In this document: positions 9,380 through 19,060 of the stretch, one piece after another
How positions within the stretch are numbered: the first letter of the stretch is position 1
How the letters are laid out: every line of letters begins with the position of its first letter
Origin: Salinispirillum sp049115955
GTDB taxonomy: Bacteria > Pseudomonadota > Gammaproteobacteria > Pseudomonadales > Natronospirillaceae
Reading direction: 5' to 3'
DNA: 64,000 nucleotides
NCBI GenBank assembly: GCA_049115955.1
Contig: JAGDZJ010000003.1
Location: 123,265 to 187,264, forward strand
Made by a program: the position numbers and the translations under genes
Notes under the pieces: generated by a model
Databases searched by the model: none
The model's input: the letters and a program-made list of their open reading frames with translations, nothing else
What the model was told of the DNA's origin: nothing

Positions 9380-9982
9380 TTAGCTACCAAATAAGAACTG
9401 CATCAGCCCACCTTGACGCGCCGGTGTTTCTTCTTTCTCTGGCACCACACCCACAGGTTCACGCACGACTGTCCATTCTTCGCCGACTTGATCTGCACGT
9501 CGGTCGATTCGAGCTTCTACACTGCTTTGCAATGGGCCGAAACCGGCCTGCATGACGCGTCGTCCATAGCTATCTTGCGTGTGTTGAATGTTCATCTGCT
9601 GTGATAGTTTGTGCACGGAGCCTTCTTCAAGCGCGAAACGAACATCCACCTCGCGCGCGCGCAAGGATACCTCTGCAAAGCCACTGACACCGGGGCTCGT
9701 TCGGGCCGCCCAACTGACCAACTGGTAATCACCCGGTGGCAACTCCGTGATAATGAAATAGTTGTCGGTACCACGTGGCCGCACGATCACTTGCTGCTCG
9801 TTTTCGGCTTCGTTTACAAAATTCAACAAGTAATAATGGCCGAGCTGAGAAGGCGTAGAACCGACCATGTCTAATCCAACAAACAACACCGTATCTTCCG
9901 TGCTTTCTTTATCAATCAAGGGCGCTGAAGCGCAGCCTGAAAGTATCACAGCCATGGCGGCCACCGACAAAAAACGAATCAT
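9380..9982 (-). CDS. Predicted outer-membrane-type lipoprotein, unknown function
   Basis: This is a 200-residue lipoprotein of unknown role. The first 17 residues are a hydrophobic signal ending in the lipobox LSGC, followed by ASAPL, so the residue after the lipid cysteine is not an Asp retention signal. The mature part is beta-rich, with an ITELPPGDYQLVSW motif resembling small carbohydrate-binding or carboxypeptidase-regulatory-like folds. A predicted Arg-rich region (RREVDVRF, ARIDRRAD) follows. A GAGG site at a 9-base distance favours ATG 9982 over the in-frame ATG at 9988. It lies 106 bases downstream of recD on the same strand, but a functional link to RecBCD is not expected. Confidence 0.72.
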   Translation of the reverse strand: MIRFLSVAAMAVILSGCASAPLIDKESTEDTVLFVGLDMVGSTPSQLGHYYLLNFVNEAENEQQVIVRPRGTDNYFIITELPPGDYQLVSWAARTSPGVSGFAEVSLRAREVDVRFALEEGSVHKLSQQMNIQHTQDSYGRRVMQAGFGPLQSSVEARIDRRADQVGEEWTVVREPVGVVPEKEETPARQGGLMQFLFGS

Positions 9983-10088
9983 ATCCATCAGCCTCAAAAT
10001 GCACATACTGTGCGTATTAATCTGCGCGCACTTTAACACAAAAACAGCATAAAACACCGACCCACGGATTCCATCATGCAGTCTTTTC

Positions 10089-12158
10089 TTAACGCTGAAG
10101 CATTGCCCCAAGACCCGAGTATCTGACCACCGGCGAGCGCACCGACTGCTGCCAAACACTCTCTGAACACCACACAGATACGGCAGCCCGCGCGCGCGTT
10201 ACCCCAGTGTAGATCAACTCGCGAGACAGCAAGCGCTGGTGGGTGTCTGGCAACACCATGGCGACATGCGTGAATTCCGAGCCTTGCGTTTTGTGTATGG
10301 TCATCGCATACACCGTTTCTACCGGGGGTAGTCGGCCAGGCGCAACGGCACGAAAGATCGTAGCGCCGTCTGCATCTACTTGGCCGGAATCGAAATACAC
10401 CGTTAATCGCCCGTCGGGGCCGCGCCACGTCAATCCGATATCACCGTTGAAAAGCCTTACTCCGTAGTGGTTTTGTGTCACCATGACTGGGCGGCGTTCA
10501 TACCATTCGGTTTGCCGCCCGGGAATACGTCCTAACTGGCGCAGCCGTTGCTCGACCATATCATTCAACGCCGACACGCCCTGAGGGCCATTGCGGACGG
10601 CGGACAACAGGCGAAAGTTCTGCAACGCTTGCCATGCCCCGGCCACACTGTCTGCGGTGTACAAGTCCAACACAAAACGGTCGGTCAACGCAGCCACCCA
10701 AGCGGGCAGATCTTCACCACGGCTCTGAACCTGCTCTACTTCCGGTGCACCATGACACAGTGTGTGCCAACTGGCTTTGGCATCACCGGCAATGACCTGT
10801 TGCGCCAACTGACCAATGGCACTGTCATCGCTAAAACGATGACTGCGGCGCAGAAAGACCACGTGGTCGGCACTGGCCACCTGCCCCAAGGCCACTCGGA
10901 TCTCCGGGGCCATACCCGGCTTCAACGGAGACGAGATTGCGGGCAGGGTATAACCCGTTACATGCTCAATCCATTGAGTGTTTTCAACGCTATAACCGGT
11001 AAAGGGCCGCGGCGCCAAATCCGCCAACACGCTGCCCGCCGCGACCGAAGGTAACTGGTCGGCGTCACCCAGCATGATGATGCGGCATTCTGGCGGCAAG
11101 GCGCGCAACAGTCGTGTCATCATCGGCAGATCCACCATGGACACTTCGTCCAGCAACAAGACGTCGAGATCCAACGGGTTGTCTTGATGATGGCGAAACT
11201 GCACCGAATTCGGCACCACGCCTAACAAACGATGCAAGGTGCTGGCCGATGTCGGAATGCGCTGCAATACCCCGGTATCGATACCGGACAGACGCGTTAG
11301 GCCATCTTTCGCGCCTTGCACGGACTCGGTCAAACGCTGTGCGGCCTTACCTGTTGGTGCGGCCAGTTTGATGTTTTTCAGGTCAGGGCTTAAGGCCAGC
11401 ATGGCATACAACAGCTTAATGACCGAGGTGGTCTTACCGGTGCCCGGCCCACCAGCAATAATCGCCAGCCGACGGCGTAAGGCGTTGGCGACCGCCACCT
11501 CTTGCCAGTCCGGCTCGCCGCGGTTCGACGCATGGCTAGGCACGTTCTCAGTGAGCGCCGCGTCATCAAACAACGAGGTTTGCACTGGCGTGCCGCTCGC
11601 GGGTGCTGGTGCTGGTGCTGGAAATAGCGTGCGCAAGACCGCTTTGGCTTTGCCACTGTCGATAAACCGTACATCAGCCAACAGCGGCTTAAGACGCTCC
11701 GCGACCTCTTGTTCAAAGCGCCAATAGCGGCGCAAATACAGACGATGATCGGTCATCACGATGGGATGGTCTGAGCTGTCCTGCGGCACTAGAACACGCA
11801 ACTGCGCCAGCCAGTCGTTCAGTTCTGGCGCACGCCATACATCCGTTGACTCCGTACTTGCCCGAACGCCGTCAGGCGCAGGGCTGCGCCATACCACCTC
11901 ACCCGCCAGTACTTTCAAGTCCAAGCAGCTATGCCCGTCACGCAGCGCTCGGCTGAGCGCCGCGAGCGTGAACAACAAAGTCTGCCGTACCTCAGCGCTA
12001 ATGAGTGCACTGTTTGCCGCCATAGAGCGCTGCGCGAAGTCTTGCGCCAGATAGTAGTCCACCGCCGCCATATCTTCGCAGTGCACACGCATCTGGTCGT
12101 ACGATGGCCAGGTTGTCGTGTTTAATTCGGCCAAGAGGCTTTCGTTTTGTCGGCTCAT
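10089..12158 (-). CDS. recD: Exodeoxyribonuclease V alpha subunit
   Basis: RecD is the fast 5'-3' helicase of the RecBCD enzyme, which resects double-strand breaks and degrades linear foreign DNA. The 689-residue protein has a superfamily 1 helicase core. Walker A is AGGPGTGKTT with K242, Walker B is LLLDEVSMVD, motif III is LGDADQLPSVAAGS, and the late motif AMTIHKTQGSEF lies near the C-terminus. The N-terminal 200 residues form the RecB-contacting region, with a proline/alanine linker (APAPAPASG, about 181-189) before the helicase core. Its ATG overlaps the recB stop as ATGA, so recB and recD are translationally coupled. Confidence 0.95.
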   Translation of the reverse strand: MSRQNESLLAELNTTTWPSYDQMRVHCEDMAAVDYYLAQDFAQRSMAANSALISAEVRQTLLFTLAALSRALRDGHSCLDLKVLAGEVVWRSPAPDGVRASTESTDVWRAPELNDWLAQLRVLVPQDSSDHPIVMTDHRLYLRRYWRFEQEVAERLKPLLADVRFIDSGKAKAVLRTLFPAPAPAPASGTPVQTSLFDDAALTENVPSHASNRGEPDWQEVAVANALRRRLAIIAGGPGTGKTTSVIKLLYAMLALSPDLKNIKLAAPTGKAAQRLTESVQGAKDGLTRLSGIDTGVLQRIPTSASTLHRLLGVVPNSVQFRHHQDNPLDLDVLLLDEVSMVDLPMMTRLLRALPPECRIIMLGDADQLPSVAAGSVLADLAPRPFTGYSVENTQWIEHVTGYTLPAISSPLKPGMAPEIRVALGQVASADHVVFLRRSHRFSDDSAIGQLAQQVIAGDAKASWHTLCHGAPEVEQVQSRGEDLPAWVAALTDRFVLDLYTADSVAGAWQALQNFRLLSAVRNGPQGVSALNDMVEQRLRQLGRIPGRQTEWYERRPVMVTQNHYGVRLFNGDIGLTWRGPDGRLTVYFDSGQVDADGATIFRAVAPGRLPPVETVYAMTIHKTQGSEFTHVAMVLPDTHQRLLSRELIYTGVTRARAAVSVWCSESVWQQSVRSPVVRYSGLGAMLQR

Positions 12159-15100
12159 ACGGCACCTCCATCGACCAAAGCATCCAACTGCTCAATGATG
12201 CTGGGGTTTGGGCGCACAAAGCTCACGCCGGTACCGGGTGACTCGGGAGACATGCCGCGCAAATACAGATAATACACGCCACCAAAATGCTCACTCATGC
12301 GGTAGTCGGGTATGCGTTGCTGCAAATAACGATGCAACGCCAAGCTGTAGATCAGGTACTGCAAGTCGTACCAGTGTTGTTCGATGTTGCGCTGCAACGC
12401 TGCGGGTGCGTAATCCAATAGTTGATCGCCCATCCAGGTCGATTTGTAGTCGCACACGTAGTAGCGCCCTTCTGCACAAAATATCAAATCGATAAAACCA
12501 TGCATCATGCCTTCCAATTGGCGCGCGGGTAGTTCAATGGTTGCCGGGTCTTTATCGCCCACGGTGCGTCGATGGGCCTGTAGCAGCTTTGCCAAATCAC
12601 GTCCGGTACTGCCGTGCAACGGAAAGTAAAACTCCGCTTCACGCAAGGTTTGCCGTGGCGCGAGCTGGCTGAGCGTTAAGCCTTCGTCGCTCAACGGCGT
12701 GTCCAAGCATTCCTGTAACCAGATCTGCAATTCGTCGATTGCGGCCGAACTTGAAAACAATTGGCCGAAATGTTCAACGGCCCGGCTGGCGGTGGCCCGC
12801 CAATCGGGGTCGGTAAAATTCATGTGTTCTAACGTGTCGTGCAACAGGTTACCGGCCCGCGCGCCCTTGGGTAAGCGGAAGCGCATGGCGGCGCGCCCCG
12901 AAACCGGCCGCAGCATCCGCTCTTCCGACAACGCTTCTTGTTGGTCTCGGTCACGCCGACTTAAGCCACTGTAACCCACTTGTGCCTGCGTCAGGTTGCG
13001 GGCTAATGCACTGAACGAACTCAGTCCCCAATGACGATTAATGCGCCCGGTGAAGGTTGACACCTGCGGTGGGTCTAGTGCTTCGGCTGCGCGAACGACG
13101 GGGACGGTCGTCGTTAATTGCGCTACCGTCATCCAGCCCAGTGATGAAGCGGATTGTCCTGCCTCGTTCCCACACAATGCTTTTAAGGCATCCGGCCATA
13201 CATCGGCCGCGACTGATTGATCGTCCAAGCACAATGCCAGCCCAAGTGCTGAGGTATGTGGCCGTGCAAAGTTAGCCGTACACACATAGCAACGCTGTTC
13301 GGCACGTGTTACCGCCACATAAAGCAACCGCACACGTTCTTCGTCCTGTTCACGTCGGGCCGCCTCAGTGGCTGCATCACCCGCACCCAATCGCCACAGC
13401 ATGTCGCCGTGCTTGTTGTGATAGGCCATTACACTGGCCGTTCGACTGTTTGCGCCGTACGTCGCAAAGGGCACAAATACAATGGGGTATTCCAACCCTT
13501 TCGAGCTGTGTTGGGTGATGATGCGGATCAGGTTTGCGTCGCTCTCAAGGCGCAATTCAACTTCCTGGCGCGATAACGTAGAACGTTGCTGAATACGCAG
13601 CCATTCCAGCAACTGCCACGGTTCCGCTTCTTGCTGGCTGGCCTGCTGCAACAGTTCCAGCAGGTGCAGCATGTTGGTCATGGCGCGTTCATGGCGCGAC
13701 GGATCCGGGCAATAGCGGTCGTGTACCAAGTTCAATGCCATGGTGATGAAACCATGGCGTTGCCACTGCTCACGCAGCGCCAGCACATGAGCACGCTGCA
13801 GCTCCCAAGCGTGTTCGTCATCTTGCAGGGCCAGTAGATCGTGTGCTGACAAACCGAACAGGGGAGAAACCAAGGCAGCCAGCAACAACCGGTCTTCTTC
13901 GGCGTAAAGAATACCGGTGAGCGCTTGTTCCAACTGAACCGCTTCGGGACTTTGCAATACGTTGTCGCGGGCACTGAGAAACACCGAGGCGAACCCGGCC
14001 GCCTGCAAAGCATCCTGCATCACTTCAGCTTCGGTTTTACTGCGCACCAAAAAAGCGATGTCCGCTTCTTGCAGCGGTTGGTCACCACGCTGCGTGTTAC
14101 CCGCGGTAAGGCGTTGCACTTCTTGTGCGCACCATGCGGCTATTTGTGCACGAAATTCCGCTAAAAAGTAATTTTTGTCAGGATCGCCAAGATTCAACGG
14201 AAAGTGCACAAATTGCAGAGCGGCGCGTTCGGACGCCGAGCTGGCGTCGCGCAAGGGACGTTTATTCGCTTTGCTGTTAACGCCGCCGTCTTTGACCGGG
14301 CGATAACTGATTTGCCGACCAAATACACGGAAGGACGGCTTGACGCTAGAGTCTGCGTTGGTTTCTAGCGCTGCATCTGCGCCATAAAACAAGCGGTTGT
14401 AGCCCTGAATCAACGCCGGAGACGAGCGGAAATTGGTGTCCATACTCCACAGGTGATCGGCGGTACGGCCTGCCTGCAAATAGGCGTAGACATCGCCACC
14501 GCGGAAGCTGTAAATCGCTTGTTTCGGATCGCCAATCATAAACAACGCGGTATCCGAAGCCCGATAGATAGCATCAAAAATCGCGTACTGCTGGGGATCG
14601 GTGTCCTGAAATTCGTCCAACAGCGCGGCCGGAAAGGTCTGCGCCAAGGTGTGTGCCAAGGCTGATCCTTGCGCGCCTTTTAGGGCGTCGCGCAACTGCG
14701 TCACCAAATCATTAAAATCCAACACGCGCTGACGCTGCTTTTCCTGTTGAATCTGCGTGCGCAGCCTGTTCAACACCGCAATCAGCTCGGCATTAATGGC
14801 GCTTTGCTGACATCGCTCCGGCAGGTTTTTGAGCGCTTTTACCGGATCTAAAACGTCCTGAATATCGGTGCGCTTGGGGTAGCGTCTACCGTGCAAGAAA
14901 TCTCCGGCAGCCGAGGGCATAGGTACTTCTGGCCCATCCGCCAACCAAGCCAATAGCTGTGCGAGTTCGTCTTCTCGTTGCTCGATCTCCGCCGGTTTCT
15001 TACGCGACCGAATCAGCTCATCGCGCAGGAATTCCAGATTAGGCCGCAAGGCCTGCAATGCGGCCAGTTTCTCGCTCTGTAAGTTTTCCTCCGTTTCTGC

Positions 15101-15715
15101 CGCAATGGGTGCTTCCGACGCCAGCACCTGACGAAAGGTCTGGTAGAACTGCTCCGGGGTCGCAAAGCGCTCCGTCACTAAACGATATGACTCAGGCGTT
15201 TCCGCCAAGCGCCGCCACGCATCGGCAGTGACCTGCAGCACCAACTCGCTGGTGTCGGCTTCCATCGTCACTTCAAACGGAATACCACTGGCAAACGCCT
15301 GTTGCGTAAGTACCCGCTTACAGTAACCGTGAATGGTATAAATAGCGGCTTCGTCGAGGTTTTGCAGTGCATCACTCAAACGCAGACGCGCTTCTTGATC
15401 GCTCATGCGGGTGCGCAACACCTGACAAAATTCGTCCGCTTCGGGGCTCCCCCAATGCTGCAACAACTCACGCAAATAGCTCGCAACGCGACCGCGTAAT
15501 TCTTCCGTTGCCGCCCGCGTGAAGGTTACGACAAGAATTTGCTGCACACTCAGTTTTTGTTCGAGCAACAAACGCGCATACAGCCGTGTAATGTTGTACG
15601 TTTTACCGGTGCCGGCACTGGCCTCGATCAAATGGCGGCCAGTCAATGGGATGTCCTGCGCTACCAGCGGCTGTGGGATACGCGCGTTATGGTCTTGGGC
15701 GCTGTGCTGCGTCAT
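12155..15715 (-). CDS. recB: Exodeoxyribonuclease V beta subunit
   Basis: RecB is the 3'-5' helicase and sole nuclease of RecBCD and loads RecA after Chi recognition. The likely 1186-residue product starts at ATG 15715, whose ATGA overlaps the recC stop. An upstream in-frame start at 15805 would add 30 non-conserved residues inside recC and is less likely. Walker A is ASAGTGKT with K38, and the DEFQDTDPQQ Walker B block follows further on. The C-terminal nuclease domain has GFIDLIF followed by the VCDYKS motif (D1089, K1091), the metal and catalytic residues of this nuclease family. Both activities look intact. Confidence 0.95.
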   Translation of the reverse strand: MTQHSAQDHNARIPQPLVAQDIPLTGRHLIEASAGTGKTYNITRLYARLLLEQKLSVQQILVVTFTRAATEELRGRVASYLRELLQHWGSPEADEFCQVLRTRMSDQEARLRLSDALQNLDEAAIYTIHGYCKRVLTQQAFASGIPFEVTMEADTSELVLQVTADAWRRLAETPESYRLVTERFATPEQFYQTFRQVLASEAPIAAETEENLQSEKLAALQALRPNLEFLRDELIRSRKKPAEIEQREDELAQLLAWLADGPEVPMPSAAGDFLHGRRYPKRTDIQDVLDPVKALKNLPERCQQSAINAELIAVLNRLRTQIQQEKQRQRVLDFNDLVTQLRDALKGAQGSALAHTLAQTFPAALLDEFQDTDPQQYAIFDAIYRASDTALFMIGDPKQAIYSFRGGDVYAYLQAGRTADHLWSMDTNFRSSPALIQGYNRLFYGADAALETNADSSVKPSFRVFGRQISYRPVKDGGVNSKANKRPLRDASSASERAALQFVHFPLNLGDPDKNYFLAEFRAQIAAWCAQEVQRLTAGNTQRGDQPLQEADIAFLVRSKTEAEVMQDALQAAGFASVFLSARDNVLQSPEAVQLEQALTGILYAEEDRLLLAALVSPLFGLSAHDLLALQDDEHAWELQRAHVLALREQWQRHGFITMALNLVHDRYCPDPSRHERAMTNMLHLLELLQQASQQEAEPWQLLEWLRIQQRSTLSRQEVELRLESDANLIRIITQHSSKGLEYPIVFVPFATYGANSRTASVMAYHNKHGDMLWRLGAGDAATEAARREQDEERVRLLYVAVTRAEQRCYVCTANFARPHTSALGLALCLDDQSVAADVWPDALKALCGNEAGQSASSLGWMTVAQLTTTVPVVRAAEALDPPQVSTFTGRINRHWGLSSFSALARNLTQAQVGYSGLSRRDRDQQEALSEERMLRPVSGRAAMRFRLPKGARAGNLLHDTLEHMNFTDPDWRATASRAVEHFGQLFSSSAAIDELQIWLQECLDTPLSDEGLTLSQLAPRQTLREAEFYFPLHGSTGRDLAKLLQAHRRTVGDKDPATIELPARQLEGMMHGFIDLIFCAEGRYYVCDYKSTWMGDQLLDYAPAALQRNIEQHWYDLQYLIYSLALHRYLQQRIPDYRMSEHFGGVYYLYLRGMSPESPGTGVSFVRPNPSIIEQLDALVDGGAV

Positions 15716-18700
15716 ACCATCTCCCCGGTTACGTGGTCTACCGTGAGGTGGTCTACCAGAGGCTGATACAACGTGGTTACCCATTGCTGGTATTCGTCGG
15801 TCCAAGTCTGTGGCTGAGAGGCATGTTCAGGCCAGAACAGCGCGAAATAAGGATCATTGTCGACCTGCTGCTGCCACCAATCGGTAAACCAGTGTTCTTT
15901 GGCACTGATTTTCGGATCAAGCGCCATCAAGGCCACTGCTGCATTCAGCGGCCATGGTGATGCGGTCAGCGCTTGCCAAGCATCAAACCACTCGCGCAGT
16001 AACCTAGCGGGCTGTTCAACTGCAGCGAACGCCAAGCGCTGTGCCACATGCGTCTGTCCTTTTGGCGGTTTAGATTTGGTGTCCGGGCGAAACAACCCGT
16101 GCGTTTCTTTCGGACCGTGCAAGTTGGCCAACAAGTGATGCAACCACAGCCGTAGGTGATCTTTGGGTTTCGGGTTGGCGAAGCGCCAGAATACCTGTTT
16201 TTCATCGTCACCCAACGACTGCCCACGCAACACCAACCCTTCGTGTGCCCACAACAACGGTTCGGTGTTCAATGCACGGTAGCCGAGGCCGGACAACGCC
16301 GTGGAAAACTGTTCAGCATCGCGCTGCCATTCGTCCAGTTCGGCTTCGAACTTAGGATTGTGCGGCAAGTGCTGACGCAGTTGATGGCGCCGCAACACAA
16401 CCGCTGTATCACCGTACATCAGTGCACCGTTCACCATATCGGTCTGCACGCCATAGCGGTCGAGGTGTGTCGCAACGAATGGCTCATTGTCTTCTAACAA
16501 CAGGTGTTCCGTTTCAAGATAAAGGTTCAGTCGTGCATTCGCTAACGCCTTAGCCGGACGATCAAACCACCGTACCCAATATTCGACCGTTTCGTGTCGA
16601 ACTTCGTTGCTTTCACTTTCATCGCCGGATGCGCTTTCGTCTTCCGATGCGTTAGGGTCTGCACCCAGTGGCGGCAGGCGAAGTATTGTTGGCGCTGAGG
16701 ACTCCGCATCTCGCTGACTCAACAGCAATTGCAACCACCGACCATCGTAACTGCGCAACGGTGCGCGGTAATTGTCGGGGCTAAACGGTTGCAGAGGCAG
16801 TTGTCTAATCACATCCACTGCATGCCAGCCATACCCCTGCTCTACATACTGCAACAGTTCCTGCAACACCAAAGAAGGCTGCTGGACTTCATTGTTTTTA
16901 ACACTGCGGCCCTGATAACTGAGGTACAGCGACTGCCGGGCCGACAAGATGGCTTCTAAAAAGAGATAGCGGTCATCACCACGCCGCGACCGATCGCCCA
17001 AACGTGCTGCTGCATGGGCCATGAGGTCAAACCCCAGCGGCTGGCGCTGTCGCGGAAACTGCCCGTCGTTCAAGCCCAACACCGCGATGACCTTAAACGG
17101 AATGCTGCGCATCGGCACCATAGAGCAAAACGTCACCTGCCCGGTCATAAAACGCTGGCGCTGCTCGGGTTGGCTAAAATGGTGACGCAAGAAATCCTGC
17201 ACCACGAGTAACGGTAAGGGCTGATCCGCACATTGCGCACGCTGCGTGTAGGCGGTTAAGTCCTGAATGGCGGCCAGCACCATGTCATAGCCATCTTGAT
17301 CTTCGTCGCCCGGTGTATACACCCGCTCCAGCAAACGCACCAAGCGCTCCTGCCATTGCACCGCAGTGGAATCGCCCCGCCACTGCCGACTTTCATCGCG
17401 CAATACATTCAGCAAGTGAATCAATTTGCCCAACAATTCGGCTTGATCGCCCTCTACCCAAGGCAACAACAACCGGTTTTGATACTCTTGTTCTTCATCA
17501 CCCCACGCAAAACCCAATAACAAACGCTCCAGGCCTTGCTGCCAGGTGTAGCGGTCGTCTTCTGGCAGGTCTAATTGCGCCTTGTGCGTTGCATCTATAC
17601 CCCAATGAATGGCGGCATTCTCCAACCACAGAGTAATGGTGTGCAGATCGTCTGCTTGCAAACTGAAACGACGTTGCACGGCTGGAATACGCAAATGCGC
17701 CAGAATACCGTTTACCGTGAATCGGCTATCGGGAAGCTGCATCAACGCCATAAACGATTGCACCAACGGCAAACTGTCGCTCAGCGAACGGTCGGCAATG
17801 GAACAAGGCAAACGCGGTAACCCGGTGCGTTCTTGGGTGCTGAAGCCACTGTCAAACACCGCTTCGATGTAGGAGGCATATTCTTCCACCGCCGGGCACA
17901 TCACCACCACATCGCGAGGACTTAACGTAGGATCCGCTTCGAACTGACCGAGCAACCAGTCGTGTAACCCTTGGACTTCGCGTAGCGCACTGTGCGCACT
18001 GGTCATCACGAGGCTGTTGTCGATGGCGATGGGTTCGGGTAATGCTGTTGCATCGTGCAAACGCAAGATGTCACGCTGCAGCCTTGGCAACAGCGTGTCG
18101 CCGTCGGGCGCACTGAACACCGAGATTTCGGCCTGTGGTTCGTTGTACACCAACCGAATGAATTCTTGACCTTGCCGCCCTAAAGAGGCCAATAAAGGGT
18201 TACCGATATCAACAGCGGCGGCTGGTTCATCACCCACCCAACGCGCACGTTGTCGTGCCACGGTTCTAGCACTCTGTAAGTCACCCCAATATTCGTCGGA
18301 CGGGTTCAGCAGAAAGACGTGGAGATCTATATGTTCGCCCAGTATTTGCAAAAAATCCCACCACAACGGTGCCATGGTGTTGATACCAAACAGGTATACA
18401 GAAGAGGAAAAACCGAACTGATCCGTGGCGCTGGCTGTTTTCAGTCGTGCACGACTGCGCTCAATCCAATACAAGGGGTGACGCGGTTCGGCTTGCACCA
18501 AATGATGCCAAAGCACCCCCTGCCACCGGGCGCTGCTTTCGGGGGCATCAGGTATCGTAGCAAACTGACCGGCGTCCCATGCCAAAATCCATTCAGGCCG
18601 ATAAATCAAATACTGCTCGTACAGGTCAGCCTGGGTACGCGCCAGTTGAAAGCGCTTCAGCATGTCGTCGCGTTCGCCCGTCCAGTACGCCGTCGGCTCT

Positions 18701-19026
18701 GCCATCGCCGGCTCATGGCGCAATACGCCTAAAGCTTCATAGATGCGCCAAACAAGCACTTCACGGGCGTAAGGGGATTGTTCCGGTACGTCGCCATCAA
18801 GCCGACGCATCATTTTCCAGATGAACCGCGACAACAAGGGGAAATCGGTGTTCATGGCGATGCCTTGGTGACTCGCCATTTCCATCGACAACCAGTGCTG
18901 CATCCCCGGATTCTGCACGATGATCTGCTCGGCGACCAAGGGATCCTTACGCCCACCGTAGCGCATCAGCTCTAACATGAGCTGCACCAGTTCTTCCATG
19001 CGATTACCGGGGTATAGCGTGAGCAT
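15712..19026 (-). CDS. recC: Exodeoxyribonuclease V gamma subunit
   Basis: RecC is the scaffold of RecBCD; it splits the DNA duplex and recognises Chi. The 1104-residue protein begins LTLYPGNRMEELVQLM, typical of the family, and carries the GLNDGQFPRQ block of the inactivated helicase-like region. An acidic low-complexity insertion occupies about residues 788-810 (SEDESASGDESESNE). An AAGG site lies about 9 bases before ATG 19026. The order is recC-recB-recD with two ATGA overlaps and no ptrA between recC and recB, unlike E. coli. The cyclase gene ends only 34 bases upstream on the same strand. Confidence 0.94.
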   Translation of the reverse strand: MLTLYPGNRMEELVQLMLELMRYGGRKDPLVAEQIIVQNPGMQHWLSMEMASHQGIAMNTDFPLLSRFIWKMMRRLDGDVPEQSPYAREVLVWRIYEALGVLRHEPAMAEPTAYWTGERDDMLKRFQLARTQADLYEQYLIYRPEWILAWDAGQFATIPDAPESSARWQGVLWHHLVQAEPRHPLYWIERSRARLKTASATDQFGFSSSVYLFGINTMAPLWWDFLQILGEHIDLHVFLLNPSDEYWGDLQSARTVARQRARWVGDEPAAAVDIGNPLLASLGRQGQEFIRLVYNEPQAEISVFSAPDGDTLLPRLQRDILRLHDATALPEPIAIDNSLVMTSAHSALREVQGLHDWLLGQFEADPTLSPRDVVVMCPAVEEYASYIEAVFDSGFSTQERTGLPRLPCSIADRSLSDSLPLVQSFMALMQLPDSRFTVNGILAHLRIPAVQRRFSLQADDLHTITLWLENAAIHWGIDATHKAQLDLPEDDRYTWQQGLERLLLGFAWGDEEQEYQNRLLLPWVEGDQAELLGKLIHLLNVLRDESRQWRGDSTAVQWQERLVRLLERVYTPGDEDQDGYDMVLAAIQDLTAYTQRAQCADQPLPLLVVQDFLRHHFSQPEQRQRFMTGQVTFCSMVPMRSIPFKVIAVLGLNDGQFPRQRQPLGFDLMAHAAARLGDRSRRGDDRYLFLEAILSARQSLYLSYQGRSVKNNEVQQPSLVLQELLQYVEQGYGWHAVDVIRQLPLQPFSPDNYRAPLRSYDGRWLQLLLSQRDAESSAPTILRLPPLGADPNASEDESASGDESESNEVRHETVEYWVRWFDRPAKALANARLNLYLETEHLLLEDNEPFVATHLDRYGVQTDMVNGALMYGDTAVVLRRHQLRQHLPHNPKFEAELDEWQRDAEQFSTALSGLGYRALNTEPLLWAHEGLVLRGQSLGDDEKQVFWRFANPKPKDHLRLWLHHLLANLHGPKETHGLFRPDTKSKPPKGQTHVAQRLAFAAVEQPARLLREWFDAWQALTASPWPLNAAVALMALDPKISAKEHWFTDWWQQQVDNDPYFALFWPEHASQPQTWTDEYQQWVTTLYQPLVDHLTVDHVTGEMV

Positions 19027-19060
19027 GACGTCGCCTTAATAGCTGTTTATATGTACAGTA

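Noticed and set aside
11239..11727. Open frame of 162 codons opposite recD
   Set aside because: Antisense to a conserved helicase region, without a ribosome binding site or recognisable domain.
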